Of a DNA stretch of 64,000 nucleotides, positions 38,153 through 50,260 are shown in pieces. The notes below the pieces were generated by a model. That model was given only the letters and a program-made list of their open reading frames with translations, had not been told where the DNA came from and did not search any database. Each line of letters begins with the position of its first letter. Position 1 is the stretch's first letter. Position numbers and translations under genes: made by a program. Origin of the DNA: Tragulus kanchil (lineage: Eukaryota; Chordata; Mammalia; Artiodactyla; Tragulidae); the NCBI GenBank assembly GCA_022376925.1, contig JAIOJX010000004.1:1364001-1428000 (forward strand), read 5' to 3'.

Positions 38153-38799
38153 CAAAGACAACTTTCAATTTTGAGCATGTGAATCATTCATAAACCTGAA
38201 GATAATCACAAAGATATTTCATCAACAAAGTATTTGATCATTTGATTATATACTATTTTACAGACACGGTGTGAGGGGCTATATGGTATATAGAAAAAAG
38301 AAAGCCATAGTTTGTATGCTCAGGAAATGGCCTTATAGGAGTCAAATGCTATAATCTAAAGCAGCCCAAATGTGAGAAAGACTACTATAAGCAGGCCACT
38401 GCTATTCAGAGGAAGAGGAAAAGAACAAACAACTCAATTGAAAAAACCATGAGAAAGGGCATTTTCTATAGAAGAGGTTAGTATCTATCCTGAGATAAGC
38501 ATCTATTAAGTTGATTATTTCTTTGAACTCACAGTGTGTGCCCAGAGAAGTCAATTTGAGATTTCAAAGAATAGACCCATCTGATCTAACCTTACTTCCT
38601 TTTTAGAAAAGAGATTAGAAAATGACTGAATTTGAACAAGTTACTAACCTTTACAGTTTGCAGACAAGACAGAGAAATAGGAGCATGATGACAGAGTTGA
38701 CAGATTGATAAATATCTCACCAAATTTACTCACAGAGTCAAGATGAACACGAGAAGTGGTAACCCTATTCCTGACTCTAGGTGGGTTAGACAAGACTGA

Positions 38800-39000
38800 G
38801 CTCAGAATGACTGGGGTCTGGATTACAGTTTCATCATTTACTGTTACTTGTGTGAGTGTGGGCCAGTTACTTACCCTCTCTAAACCCTGGTTTTCTCATC
38901 TTTAAAATGACAATAATATAAAACCAAATTCTTGCCTGTTTTGAAAATTAAATGCAATAACACATTCAAAGTTCTAATATACAGTAACTGTCACAGTTTT
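38800..39000 (+). repeat. MIR SINE, plus orientation (also about 39895-40095 and 40984-41180)
   Basis: It reads atgactggggtctggattac, then gtgggccagttacttaccct, then ctcatctttaaaatgacaat. The three occurrences come from duplications 11 and 12. Confidence 0.8.
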
Positions 39001-39809
39001 CTGGAATTAGGTATCATGATCATCATGGAAATCTAATTCTAACTACTGATGCCAGGTAGGATTGTTTTTAATTCAACCTGGAAAAGTACAATTCTACTCT
39101 CTCAAAAAGATTTTAAGAGAAAAAAGGTCTCAGAGTGCTACCATAGAGCTGAGTAGAACTGCTGGCTCTATTCAGCATGAGTCCTGGGTTGCAGACTAAG
39201 TCCTCTACACATTTTTAAAGTATTATGGAATATATATATATATATACAAAGACAACTTTCAATTTTGAGCATGTGAATCATTCATAAACCTGAAGATAAT
39301 CACAAAGATATTTCATCAACAAAGTATTTGATCATTTGATTATATACTATTTTACAGACACGGTGTGAGGGGCTATATGGTATATAGAAAAAAGAAAGCC
39401 ATAGTTTGTATGCTCAGGAAATGGCCTTATAGGAGTCAAATGCTATAATCTAAAGCAGCCCAAATGTGAGAAAGACTACTATAAGCAGGCCACTGCTATT
39501 CAGAGGAAGAGGAAAAGAACAAACAACTCAATTGAAAAAACCATGAGAAAGGGCATTTTCTATAGAAGAGGTTAGTATCTATCCTGAGATAAGCATCTAT
39601 TAAGTTGATTATTTCTTTGAACTCACAGTGTGTGCCCAGAGAAGTCAATTTGAGATTTCAAAGAATAGACCCATCTGATCTAACCTTACTTCCTTTTTAG
39701 AAAAGAGATTAGAAAATGACTGAATTTGAACAAGTTACTAACCTTTACAGTTTGCAGACAAGACAGAGAAATAGGAGCATGATGACAGAGTTGACAGATT
39801 GATAAATAT

Positions 39810-41918
39810 CTCACCAAATTTACTCACAGAGTCAAGATGAACACGAGAAGTGGTAACCCTATTCCTGACTCTAGGTGGGTTAGACAAGACTGAGCTCAGA
39901 ATGACTGGGGTCTGGATTACAGTTTCATCATTTACTGTTACTTGTGTGAGTGTGGGCCAGTTACTTACCCTCTCTAAACCCTGGTTTTCTCATCTTTAAA
40001 ATGACAATAATATAAAACCAAATTCTTGCCTGTTTTGAAAATTAAATGCAATAACACATTCAAAGTTCTAATATACAGTAACTGTCACAGTTTTCTGGAA
40101 TTAGGTATCATGATCACAATCATTATTGCTAATGATATGGAAGGAGGTTTCTGGTGGCCTGCCCCATACTTTGTCAATGGATAGCTTGGAAGAGGAAACT
40201 GAAGGCACATTTATCAAATTTCAGACTTTACATGTGCAACTATAAATTTGTTCAAGCATCATCCTATAGTTCTGTGATTTATATTTTGTTTCTATGGTTA
40301 AATTTTGAATTTATTTAGATTTAACTTTCTATTTCCAATATTGGCTGATTGAGTCTCTTTTCTAAAATCTTTAAGTCTGCTTCTAACATGTTAGTTTTCC
40401 CTCAGAGCTGTAATAAGGTGTCTGGGTTTAGTAACATGGTAGATGTTGGCTCTACTTATGGAGTCAGGGAAGACTCAGGAAATTTGTGGTTGGGGGGTGG
40501 GATGTAGAAGAATTCTACTTTGGATGCATAAATTTTGATATTCCAAAGAAACATATAAATGGGTTTGTCAAGGAAAGAAAGTGGATCTTGTGGTCTGGAT
40601 TCAGAGGGCAGCTCCGACCTGGAGATATGAATTAAAGAGAGGGCTGCCAGCATGCTGCCTGTATGGAAAGCTCTGGATGCATACATCACACAAAGTGAGG
40701 ATGCGGCTTGAGGAGAGTGTTAGGAACCCAGCCCTGAAGAACTACAGCATTGAGAGGCCAAGGAAAGAAGGAAACATCTGTTAATGATTCTAAGAAGGAG
40801 TTGCTAGTGAATTAGGAGGAAAACCAGACAAAAAAATTGAAAAAGGCCAAGGAAAGAAGGAAACATTGTTGTCTAAGAAGGAGATCTGAGATTAAAACTC
40901 ACCAAATTTACTCACAGAGTCAAGATGAACACGAGAAGTGGTAACCCTATTCCTGACTCTAGGTGGGTTAGACAAGACTGAGCTCAGAATGACTGGGGTC
41001 TGGATTACAGTTTCATCATTTACTGTTACTTGTGTGAGTGTGGGCCAGTTACTTACCCTCTCTAAACCCTGGTTTTCTCATCTTTAAAATGACAATAATA
41101 TAAAACCAAATTCTTGCCTGTTTTGAAAATTAAATGCAATAACACATTCAAAGTTCTAATATACAGTAACTGTCACAGTTTTCTGGAATTAGGTATCATG
41201 ATCACAATCATTATTGCTAATGATATGGAAGGAGGTTTCTGGTGGCCTGCCCCATACTTTGTCAATGGATAGCTTGGAAGAGGAAACTGAAGGCACATTT
41301 ATCAAATTTCAGACTTTACATGTGCAACTATAAATTTGTTCAAGCATCATCCTATAGTTCTGTGATTTATATTTTGTTTCTATGGTTAAATTTTGAATTT
41401 ATTTAGATTTAACTTTCTATTTCCAATATTGGCTGATTGAGTCTCTTTTCTAAAATCTTTAAGTCTGCTTCTAACATGTTAGTTTTCCTCAGAGCTGTAA
41501 TAAGGTGTCTGGGTTTAGTAACATGGTAGATGTTGGCTCTACTTATGGAGTCAGGGAAGACTCAGGAAATTTGTGGTTGGGGGGTGGGATGTAGAAGAAT
41601 TCTACTTTGGATGCATAAATTTTGATATTCCAAAGAAACATATAAATGGGTTTGTCAAGGAAAGAAAGTGGATCTTGTGGTCTGGATTCAGAGGGCAGCT
41701 CCGACCTGGAGATATGAATTAAAGAGAGGGCTGCCAGCATGCTGCCTGTATGGAAAGCTCTGGATGCATACATCACACAAAGTGAGGATGCGGCTTGAGG
41801 AGAGTGTTAGGAACCCAGCCCTGAAGAACTACAGCATTGAGAGGCCAAGGAAAGAAGGAAACATCTGTTAATGATTCTAAGAAGGAGTTGCTAGTGAATT
41901 AGGAGGAAAACCAGACAA
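39810..41918 (+). repeat. Direct duplication 12, offset 1089 bp
   Basis: 39810 to about 40830 recurs at 40899-41918. The join 40831-40898 holds a shortened extra fragment of the neighbouring sequence (ggccaaggaaagaaggaaac). It chains with duplication 11, so about 38716-39022 occurs three times. Confidence 0.94.
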
Positions 41919-42277
41919 TTATGGTGTTTAAGAAAATTAATGTGGAAAATTTTTCAAGAAAAAAAGTGAGCCAACTGCAAGAGGTCAAATAAGAATAGCT
42001 TTTTTTCAAAATTTGAAACTTTTGTCAGACAAGAGTTAACCAAAGTTCAAAGCCGAGCAGAAGATGATAGTATGTATTTGCAAATTATATATAGAAAAGA
42101 ATTAATATTTGCAATGTAATAAAGAACATCCAGAAATTAATCAGAATTGTAGAACATTGTTTTTTGATAAAGTACCAAACATATGAAGGTGCGACTGCTT
42201 TTTAACTGATTTTTAAAAGGGTCAATGTATCAAATCATCTGGGAAATGAAATTAAATGGAAGAGCATATTTTAAAAT
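41919..42277. other. HTR4 intron, unique, AT-rich
   Basis: No exon recognised. It may be the upstream part of the L1-like element that follows. Confidence 0.4.
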
Positions 42278-42860
42278 AGTGTATTAACAAGAGGTATATA
42301 ATATCCAGTGAGGGCAAGGAGTAGCGGATACTCTCACACCATACTGATGAAAATGAAAAGTGCTATTGTGCTCTGGGAGGTCAATTTTATGGTAAGCATA
42401 AATATTTAAATGCACATATTTGTCAACAGGCAGTTTCACTTTCGGTAGTTATCTGAAAGAAATACTGGCATATGCACAAAGAAATGTACAGTTTGTAATA
42501 GCAAAAGATTGGAGACATCTACATAGCCTTAACAGGAAATAACTACATAAAATTTAGTATGTATTTTTAGTACAGATTATAAGAATGAGTTAGATCTATA
42601 TATTCTGAGGTGGGATTGTCCCTAAAATGCATGGTTAATGAATAAAATACAAGGTGCAGAAAAGTACACAGAGAATGGCTCAATTCATGTAAAATGAAGG
42701 CAGGAAAATCTGTGAATTTGCATGTTTTTATGTATGTAAATGCACTGAAAAGATTACTAAACCAGTGGCAATTGTTGTCTAGGGGCTGGGTTAGCAAGAT
42801 AAAAGCTGAGTTGACGTTTCATTGCTACAGGTTTTATGTTTCATTAATTCATGTGAATTT
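42278..42860 (+). mobile_element. Old L1M-type 3' region, plus orientation (also 43436-44018)
   Basis: It resembles the 3' part of mammalian L1M elements (cagtgagggcaaggagtagc, then tttgtaatagcaaaagattg). Highly diverged, no open frame. The second occurrence comes from duplication 13. Confidence 0.6.
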
Positions 42861-44585
42861 GTTGATGTGCCACTTGTGGGGTTTTTAATAAAAATACACA
42901 TTTTTTTAGATTGTGGTAAAAGAGTCAATCTGGAGAATTAGTTTTATGATTTGCTAGTTTATCCATCAAGCAGCCTATTGGGTGTTTGTTATGTAGCAGG
43001 AAATAAAACAGGCAGGATTCCTGTCCTTGCAAGGCTTATATTCTAGTGAATTCAAGTTTCAAATAGTTTTCTCTTCTCTGTATTAACTATCCCCTACTCC
43101 ACAAAAAACACACCTCACCTCAGTTTTCTGTACTTTTCATGGCCTCAAAGAAGAAATAAATTGTAAGGATGATGAATATATACATAAGCCATCTCTAAAC
43201 TGCTGTCTCTGCTTATCAATCACTCTGCAGGTTTTCAAAAGCAGCAGGGACAAATAATACAGTATTAGTAAAATGGGTTTCCTGGGATGCCCTAGGAACC
43301 CAAAACTCTTTCTATGACTATTTCTATAAAAAAGGCACCAGTTCTAAACAATTGACTTAATAAATGTGCTGCTGGCGCAGACTCTATAAGTAGTAGGCAG
43401 CCTGCACTAAGGCAACTGCTAAGCTTTTAAAAAAAAGTGTATTAACAAGAGGTATATAATATCCAGTGAGGGCAAGGAGTAGCGGATACTCTCACACCAT
43501 ACTGATGAAAATGAAAAGTGCTATTGTGCTCTGGGAGGTCAATTTTATGGTAAGCATAAATATTTAAATGCACATATTTGTCAACAGGCAGTTTCACTTT
43601 CGGTAGTTATCTGAAAGAAATACTGGCATATGCACAAAGAAATGTACAGTTTGTAATAGCAAAAGATTGGAGACATCTACATAGCCTTAACAGGAAATAA
43701 CTACATAAAATTTAGTATGTATTTTTAGTACAGATTATAAGAATGAGTTAGATCTATATATTCTGAGGTGGGATTGTCCCTAAAATGCATGGTTAATGAA
43801 TAAAATACAAGGTGCAGAAAAGTACACAGAGAATGGCTCAATTCATGTAAAATGAAGGCAGGAAAATCTGTGAATTTGCATGTTTTTATGTATGTAAATG
43901 CACTGAAAAGATTACTAAACCAGTGGCAATTGTTGTCTAGGGGCTGGGTTAGCAAGATAAAAGCTGAGTTGACGTTTCATTGCTACAGGTTTTATGTTTC
44001 ATTAATTCATGTGAATTTGTTGATGTGCCACTTGTGGGGTTTTTAATAAAAATACACATTTTTAGATTGTGGTAAAAGAGTCAATCTGGAGAATTAGTTT
44101 TATGATTTGCTAGTTTATCCATCAAGCAGCCTATTGGGTGTTTGTTATGTAGCAGGAAATAAAACAGGCAGGATTCCTGTCCTTGCAAGGCTTATATTCT
44201 AGTGAATTCAAGTTTCAAATAGTTTTCTCTTCTCTGTATTAACTATCCCCTACTCCACAAAAAACACACCTCACCTCAGTTTTCTGTACTTTTCATGGCC
44301 TCAAAGAAGAAATAAATTGTAAGGATGATGAATATATACATAAGCCATCTCTAAACTGCTGTCTCTGCTTATCAATCACTCTGCAGGTTTTCAAAAGCAG
44401 CAGGGACAAATAATACAGTATTAGTAAAATGGGTTTCCTGGGATGCCCTAGGAACCCAAAACTCTTTCTATGACTATTTCTATAAAAAAGGCACCAGTTC
44501 TAAACAATTGACTTAATAAATGTGCTGCTGGCGCAGACTCTATAAGTAGTAGGCAGCCTGCACTAAGGCAACTGCTAAGCTTTTA
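42278..44585 (+). repeat. Direct duplication 13, offset 1158 bp
   Basis: 42278-43430 recurs at 43436-44585. A few As (43431-43435) form the join. A T run near 42901 is shorter in copy 2. Confidence 0.95.
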
Positions 44586-46551
44586 ATAGCTAAAAAACTC
44601 TCTGGCACCTACACAAGAGTTTGCACACACAAGCTTCACTTTGCTGTGGGATCCTTTCTGTGACACTTATAAAGGCACAGTGATTTAGGAGTATCCTTTG
44701 AGGCCTTTCCACCAGCTGGAATATCAGCATCATACTGGGCTTTAACTACAGGTCTGCCCACACTGGTAGCAGAAAATTAAATTTATGCTTCTGAGCAGTG
44801 TCTGAAGCAAAGCATTGATATCTCATAGAAATTTCTATCTTTTTTTTCTTCTTTTCTTATACATGCAAATGAAAAGCCCCCAATTTTCAGCTGCCAAAAC
44901 AGCTAAATACTGTCATCAGTAAAATTAAATGCTTGTCTCAAAGAACTGCTCTTTGGAAATTCCTGTGCATCTTAGGACAAAGGAAAAACAAATGTTGACA
45001 ACTCATCTGTGCTTCAGGATGAATGTATTTATCACACATGACTTTTAACAGCTGAGAACAACTCTAAACCACGTAGCAAGAAAATTCTCAAGAGTTTGGA
45101 AACAGGTATCATGCTTAGTCACTGAAATTCATCTCATAGTTTTTTCCTACCTCCATCAACTTACATGACCTTGGGAAAATCACCTGACCTTTCCACACTC
45201 TTGCATTCCACTTCCTTACTCATGCTGTTCTCTCTATCTGGAATGCCTTCCTTGACATCTCCTCCAAGTCTAAAATTCTTATAAAATGCAGTTCTGTGAA
45301 GTTTTCCCTGATTCTTTCAATCAAATCAGCTTCTTTCCTACTCACATCCCCAGTCTACATCATCCATACTTCCATTTTATCATTTATCACATGGTGTTAC
45401 TATTGCATATTTATCATTCTATTTATTTAGGTCTGGTTCATTTTATCTCAAGGGTTTCCATCTCTAAACTGCTGTCTCTGCTTATCAATCACTCTGCAGG
45501 TTTTCAAAAGCAGCAGGGACAAATAATACAGTATTAGTAAAATGGGTTTCCTGGGATGCCCTAGGAACCCAAAACTCTTTCTATGACTATTTCTATAAAA
45601 AAGGCACCAGTTCTAAACAATTGACTTAATAAATGTGCTGCTGGCGCAGACTCTATAAGTAGTAGGCAGCCTGCACTAAGGCAACTGCTAAGCTTTTAAT
45701 AGCTAAAAAACTCTCTGGCACCTACACAAGAGTTTGCACACACAAGCTTCACTTTGCTGTGGGATCCTTTCTGTGACACTTATAAAGGCACAGTGATTTA
45801 GGAGTATCCTTTGAGGCCTTTCCACCAGCTGGAATATCAGCATCATACTGGGCTTTAACTACAGGTCTGCCCACACTGGTAGCAGAAAATTAAATTTATG
45901 CTTCTGAGCAGTGTCTGAAGCAAAGCATTGATATCTCATAGAAATTTCTATCTTTTTTTTCTTCTTTTCTTATACATGCAAATGAAAAGCCCCCAATTTT
46001 CAGCTGCCAAAACAGCTAAATACTGTCATCAGTAAAATTAAATGCTTGTCTCAAAGAACTGCTCTTTGGAAATTCCTGTGCATCTTAGGACAAAGGAAAA
46101 ACAAATGTTGACAACTCATCTGTGCTTCAGGATGAATGTATTTATCACACATGACTTTTAACAGCTGAGAACAACTCTAAACCACGTAGCAAGAAAATTC
46201 TCAAGAGTTTGGAAACAGGTATCATGCTTAGTCACTGAAATTCATCTCATAGTTTTTTCCTACCTCCATCAACTTACATGACCTTGGGAAAATCACCTGA
46301 CCTTTCCACACTCTTGCATTCCACTTCCTTACTCATGCTGTTCTCTCTATCTGGAATGCCTTCCTTGACATCTCCTCCAAGTCTAAAATTCTTATAAAAT
46401 GCAGTTCTGTGAAGTTTTCCCTGATTCTTTCAATCAAATCAGCTTCTTTCCTACTCACATCCCCAGTCTACATCATCCATACTTCCATTTTATCATTTAT
46501 CACATGGTGTTACTATTGCATATTTATCATTCTATTTATTTAGGTCTGGTT
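44345..46551 (+). repeat. Direct duplication 14, offset 1113 bp
   Basis: 44345-45438 recurs at 45458-46551, with filler at 45439-45457 that looks like a degraded continuation. It chains with duplication 13, so about 43190-43430 occurs three times. Confidence 0.95.
45225..45440 (+). repeat. L2 LINE 3' fragment, plus orientation (also 46339-46560)
   Basis: It matches the order of the L2 3' region: tgctgttctctctatctgga, then catctcctccaagtctaaaa, then tatcacatggtgttactatt. The second occurrence comes from duplication 14. Confidence 0.75.
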
Positions 46552-46559
46552 TATCATGT

Positions 46560-46884
46560 TATTTATGGCCATCTTAGGGTATCAGGTTGTATGCTATTAT
46601 GTCTACTTTTACGAATATTCACAACATCATTAGTAATACTATCAGTACTTACTATGTGTAAGGTCCTATATGAATACATTTTTTCTGATTGCCATAAAAG
46701 CCCTATATGAGGGATGTTATTATTACTACCATTTTTTATTGCTGAAGAAAGTAATATTCAAAAAGATTATGCAGATGATTAGTAGTGACACTGAGAATCA
46801 AAATAAAGACTATTTTTATCATGATTTTAATTATTACCCTGAAATATTACCTATAAGCAGGAGCAGATAATATTTACTACAGTC
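46560..46884. other. HTR4 intron, unique AT-rich
   Basis: No exon or named repeat is clear. It is MIR-like in part (ctatcagtacttactatgtg near 46640). Confidence 0.4.
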
Positions 46885-47115
46885 TTATTTGGTGTCAGCC
46901 TCTGTATCATATCCTTTACATGAATTAGCTAATTTGATCCTCATGAAAGCCCTGTGATATAGAAACTGTGATTATGATTTTCATTTTTTAAATGAAATTA
47001 AAGGTTCGGAATGGTTAAATGACTTGCTCGAAGTCAAAGAACTCTGGAGGTTGGATTTGAATGCAGGTCATTCTCCCCCAGTGCCTGAGCCCTTACCTAC
47101 TACTCTATTGCATTA
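46885..47115 (-). repeat. MIR SINE, minus orientation
   Basis: Near full length: gatcctcatgaaagccctgt, then aaaggttcggaatggttaaa, then agcccttacctactactcta. It ends about 140 bp downstream of the HTR4 donor at 47257. Confidence 0.8.
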
Positions 47116-47257
47116 ACAGATGGTAGAACTTTTTTTTTAATCTTTGAAAGTAATGCACAAGTTTTCAAGAATAACCCACCTGGAAACAGAAAACTCAAAA
47201 GTTACCTCTTCTGAGTCATGCAAGTGATCAAAATCTAATAAGCCCCGAAGCACTCAC

Positions 47258-47826
47258 CTTAGCACATGTGTGGAACCGTTAATGGTTGTGGTTGAACAGG
47301 GGACAGTCTGGCCCAGAATGGAAGGTCTTCGGTAGCGTTCATCATCACAGCAGAGGATGATGAGGAAGGCACGTCTAAAAGACTTATTCAAGAAGGCGTA
47401 GAGAAAGGGGTTCAACCCAGAATTGATGTAGCCGAGCCAGAGGAAAGCAGTCCACACCTGCCCAGGGACAGTGTAGTCTACAAATGGATCTACAATATTG
47501 GTGACAAAGAATGGAGCCCAGCAGAGGCAGAAGCAGCCCATGATGATGCACAGAGTCTTGGCTGCTTTGGTCTCTGTCCTCATGCGATGAGTGCTATGCT
47601 GGTCTGCTGGCTGGGGCCTGTTCTCTGCGGGGGCTCCGGCCCGTTGTAGCAGCTGAATCTGGTGCGCATGCTCCTTAGCTGTGACATATATGCGATAATA
47701 GGCCAGCACCATGAGGAGAAATGGGATGTAGAAGGCCACAACGGAGCAGGTGATGGCGTAGGGCTTGTTGACCATGAAGATACAGTACGTAGAGTTAGAG
47801 TTCTGATTGAACTTCCTTTTTTCTAT
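47258..47826 (-). CDS. HTR4: HTR4 large internal exon, residues 170-358 (ECL2 to common C-tail)
   Basis: This 569-bp exon encodes 189 residues plus two bases of Arg359. It begins [15 protein letters not shown], in phase 0 with the previous exon. That stretch holds an NST sequon at 180-182 and Cys184, the ECL2 cysteine expected to pair with TM3. TM5 is about 191-215, followed by ICL3 and TM6 with the CWAP motif (Trp272, Pro274). TM7 carries NPFLY at 308-312, and the Cys328-Cys329 pair is a known palmitoylation region in this receptor. The exon ends STHVL at Leu358, where known 5-HT4 splice variants diverge. The acceptor is ctaactctcag after a long pyrimidine tract, and the donor is GTGAGTG at 47257. 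ICL3 differs from human at several residues ([13 protein letters not shown]). A Met at 47775 (residue 188) is internal, not a start. No frameshift or missing key residue is visible. Confidence 0.98.
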
Positions 47827-47828
47827 CT

Positions 47829-48055
47829 GAGAGTTAGAGGTAGAGTGGAAGTGAGGAAGGAGGAGGGAGAAAAGGAAGGAAAAAGTGAAGAGGAAGAAGC
47901 AGGAGGGGAATGAGAAAAATTGTAAGAAACAGAGGATTAAAAAACAGAGAAAATGATGATTTCAAAGGTAGAAGGAAAGGGGAAAGGAATAAAGAAGGGA
48001 AGGGAGAAATGAATAAAAGAAAAAGTGAAGAGAAAGGAAATAAAAAAGATTCATC
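47829..48055 (-). promoter_or_regulatory. Long polypyrimidine tract before the HTR4 exon 47258-47826
   Basis: On the minus strand about 225 bases upstream of the acceptor are strongly pyrimidine-rich (plus strand gaaggaggagggagaaaagg and similar). This far exceeds the 15-40 bases usually needed for U2AF binding. It should give a strong acceptor and could also adopt triplex-type structure. Confidence 0.65.
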
Positions 48056-48077
48056 AGCAAAGCTTTTGTTTGTCTTC

Positions 48078-50260
48078 TGATAAGCCTACAGCACCATGAT
48101 AGAACCATGACAGCAGAAAATGAACATGCTCTGGGTTGCTTTGGATCTTTTTAGAGCTCAGTGTTTCCCATATAAAATTTAGAATCAGCTTATCAATCTC
48201 CATAAAAGTCTTCTAGAATTTTGATAGGAATTGCAATAGAATGGTTGAGGGAAAAATGACATTTTTTCAATGTTTTCCAGTTCACAAACTTGATAATTCA
48301 TTCCCTCTATATAAGTTTTTTAGAATTTATTGCAGCAATATTTTATATTTTGTGTGTCTTAACATATCTTTTGTTAGATTTATCCTAAGTATTTATGTTT
48401 TTATTCTAATGCAAATAGTACTAAATTAAAATTCTTAATCATCTGTTGCTAACATGAAGAACTCAATGAAAATATTTTATATATTGGCTATGTATCCAAT
48501 AATTTTGTTAAATTAGTAACCAATATTTCATCTTTAGATTCTTCTGACTTTTTCCATTTATACACAAGTGATCTGCAAATGATGACAATTTCATTTCTTC
48601 CTTTCCAGTCTTAATACCATTTTTCTTTGCATATTGAACTTGGTGAGATCTCTAGTACCTACTGGATAAAAATGGTAACAGTGGACACCATTGTTCCAGT
48701 ACCAGTTTTAGGAGGGGAAATTTCAATATTTTAATAATAAATATGACACTGGTTGCCAGGTTTTTTGTCAATGCCCTCTATTTGAGAAAGCTCCCTTCTA
48801 TTCTTAGTTTGACTAAAAATTTTAAAAATTATGATTGTATATTGAATTTTGTCAATGCATTTTTTGATGGTAATAAGATGATCATATGGGTTTTCTCTTC
48901 TTTATTTCATACAGTGGCATATAGTGTTATACTGCTGGCATAGCCCTCACTTGTATTGAATAGTGGGATACACTAGATCACTCTTAGGATCTGAAAGACA
49001 TTTCCTCCACCTATAAACTGCCTGCTGACAACTCTGTTATCAGCCTTCTCTAGGAGTAGTCCTTGGTTGAACAAAGCTGTGTAGCCCAACGACACTTCCT
49101 TTCCTGAGGTCAGTCTCCATCCAATGTGAATATACACTTGAGGAATACAAATATATATGATGATAAGCCTACAGCACCATGATAGAACCATGACAGCAGA
49201 AAATGAACATGCTCTGGGTTGCTTTGGATCTTTTTAGAGCTCAGTGTTTCCCATATAAAATTTAGAATCAGCTTATCAATCTCCATAAAAGTCTTCTAGA
49301 ATTTTGATAGGAATTGCAATAGAATGGTTGAGGGAAAAATGACATTTTTTCAATGTTTTCCAGTTCACAAACTTGATAATTCATTCCCTCTATATAAGTT
49401 TTTTAGAATTTATTGCAGCAATATTTTATATTTTGTGTGTCTTAACATATCTTTTGTTAGATTTATCCTAAGTATTTATGTTTTTATTCTAATGCAAATA
49501 GTACTAAATTAAAATTCTTAATCATCTGTTGCTAACATGAAGAACTCAATGAAAATATTTTATATATTGGCTATGTATCCAATAATTTTGTTAAATTAGT
49601 AACCAATATTTCATCTTTAGATTCTTCTGACTTTTTTCCATTTATACACAAGTGATCTGCAAATGATGACAATTTCATTTCTTCCTTTCCAGTCTTAATA
49701 CCATTTTTCTTTGCATATTGAACTTGGTGAGATCTCTAGTACCTACTGGATAAAAATGGTAACAGTGGACACCATTGTTCCAGTACCAGTTTTAGGAGGG
49801 GAAATTTCAATATTTTAATAATAAATATGACACTGGTTGCCAGGTTTTTTGTCAATGCCCTCTATTTGAGAAAGCTCCCTTCTATTCTTAGTTTGACTAA
49901 AAATTTTAAAAATTATGATTGTATATTGAATTTTGTCAATGCATTTTTTGATGGTAATAAGATGATCATATGGGTTTTCTCTTCTTTATTTCATACAGTG
50001 GCATATAGTGTTATACTGCTGGCATAGCCCTCACTTGTATTGAATAGTGGGATACACTAGATCACTCTTAGGATCTGAAAGACATTTCCTCCACCTATAA
50101 ACTGCCTGCTGACAACTCTGTTATCAGCCTTCTCTAGGAGTAGTCCTTGGTTGAACAAAGCTGTGTAGCCCAACGACACTTCCTTTCCTGAGGTCAGTCT
50201 CCATCCAATGTGAATATACACTTGAAAAGAGATATGAATACAAATATATATGATGATAAG
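48078..50260 (+). repeat. Direct duplication 15, offset 1083 bp
   Basis: 48078-49160 recurs at 49161-50260. Copy 1 ends in a shortened form (cacttgaggaatacaaat versus cttgaaaagagatatgaata). It starts about 250 bp upstream of the HTR4 exon, which is itself single. Confidence 0.95.
48130..48960 (-). mobile_element. Old L1 ORF2 fragment, minus orientation (also 49213-50045, part at 51026-51150)
   Basis: The plus strand reads as antisense L1 reverse transcriptase region (aattttgtcaatgcattttt, then tagtacctactggataaaaa). The frames of 62-66 codons here are shadows of this decayed element. Confidence 0.7.

Larger units (their letters stand above)
37921..40116 (+). repeat. Direct duplication 11, offset about 1.095 kb
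   Basis: 37921-39022 recurs at 39022-40116. The internal TA microsatellite is a few bases shorter in copy 2 (38136-38152 versus 39231-39245). The join has microhomology around atcat. Confidence 0.95.

Noticed and set aside
47254..47775. 173-codon frame taken as an intronless short receptor starting at Met 47775
   Set aside because: The homologous exon begins 51 bases earlier at a good acceptor (47826). The Met is residue 188 of HTR4 and the stop is created by intron sequence after the donor.
48241..50027. Repeated 62- and 66-codon frames as novel membrane proteins
   Set aside because: They are antisense reading of a decayed L1 ORF2 fragment, doubled by duplication 15.
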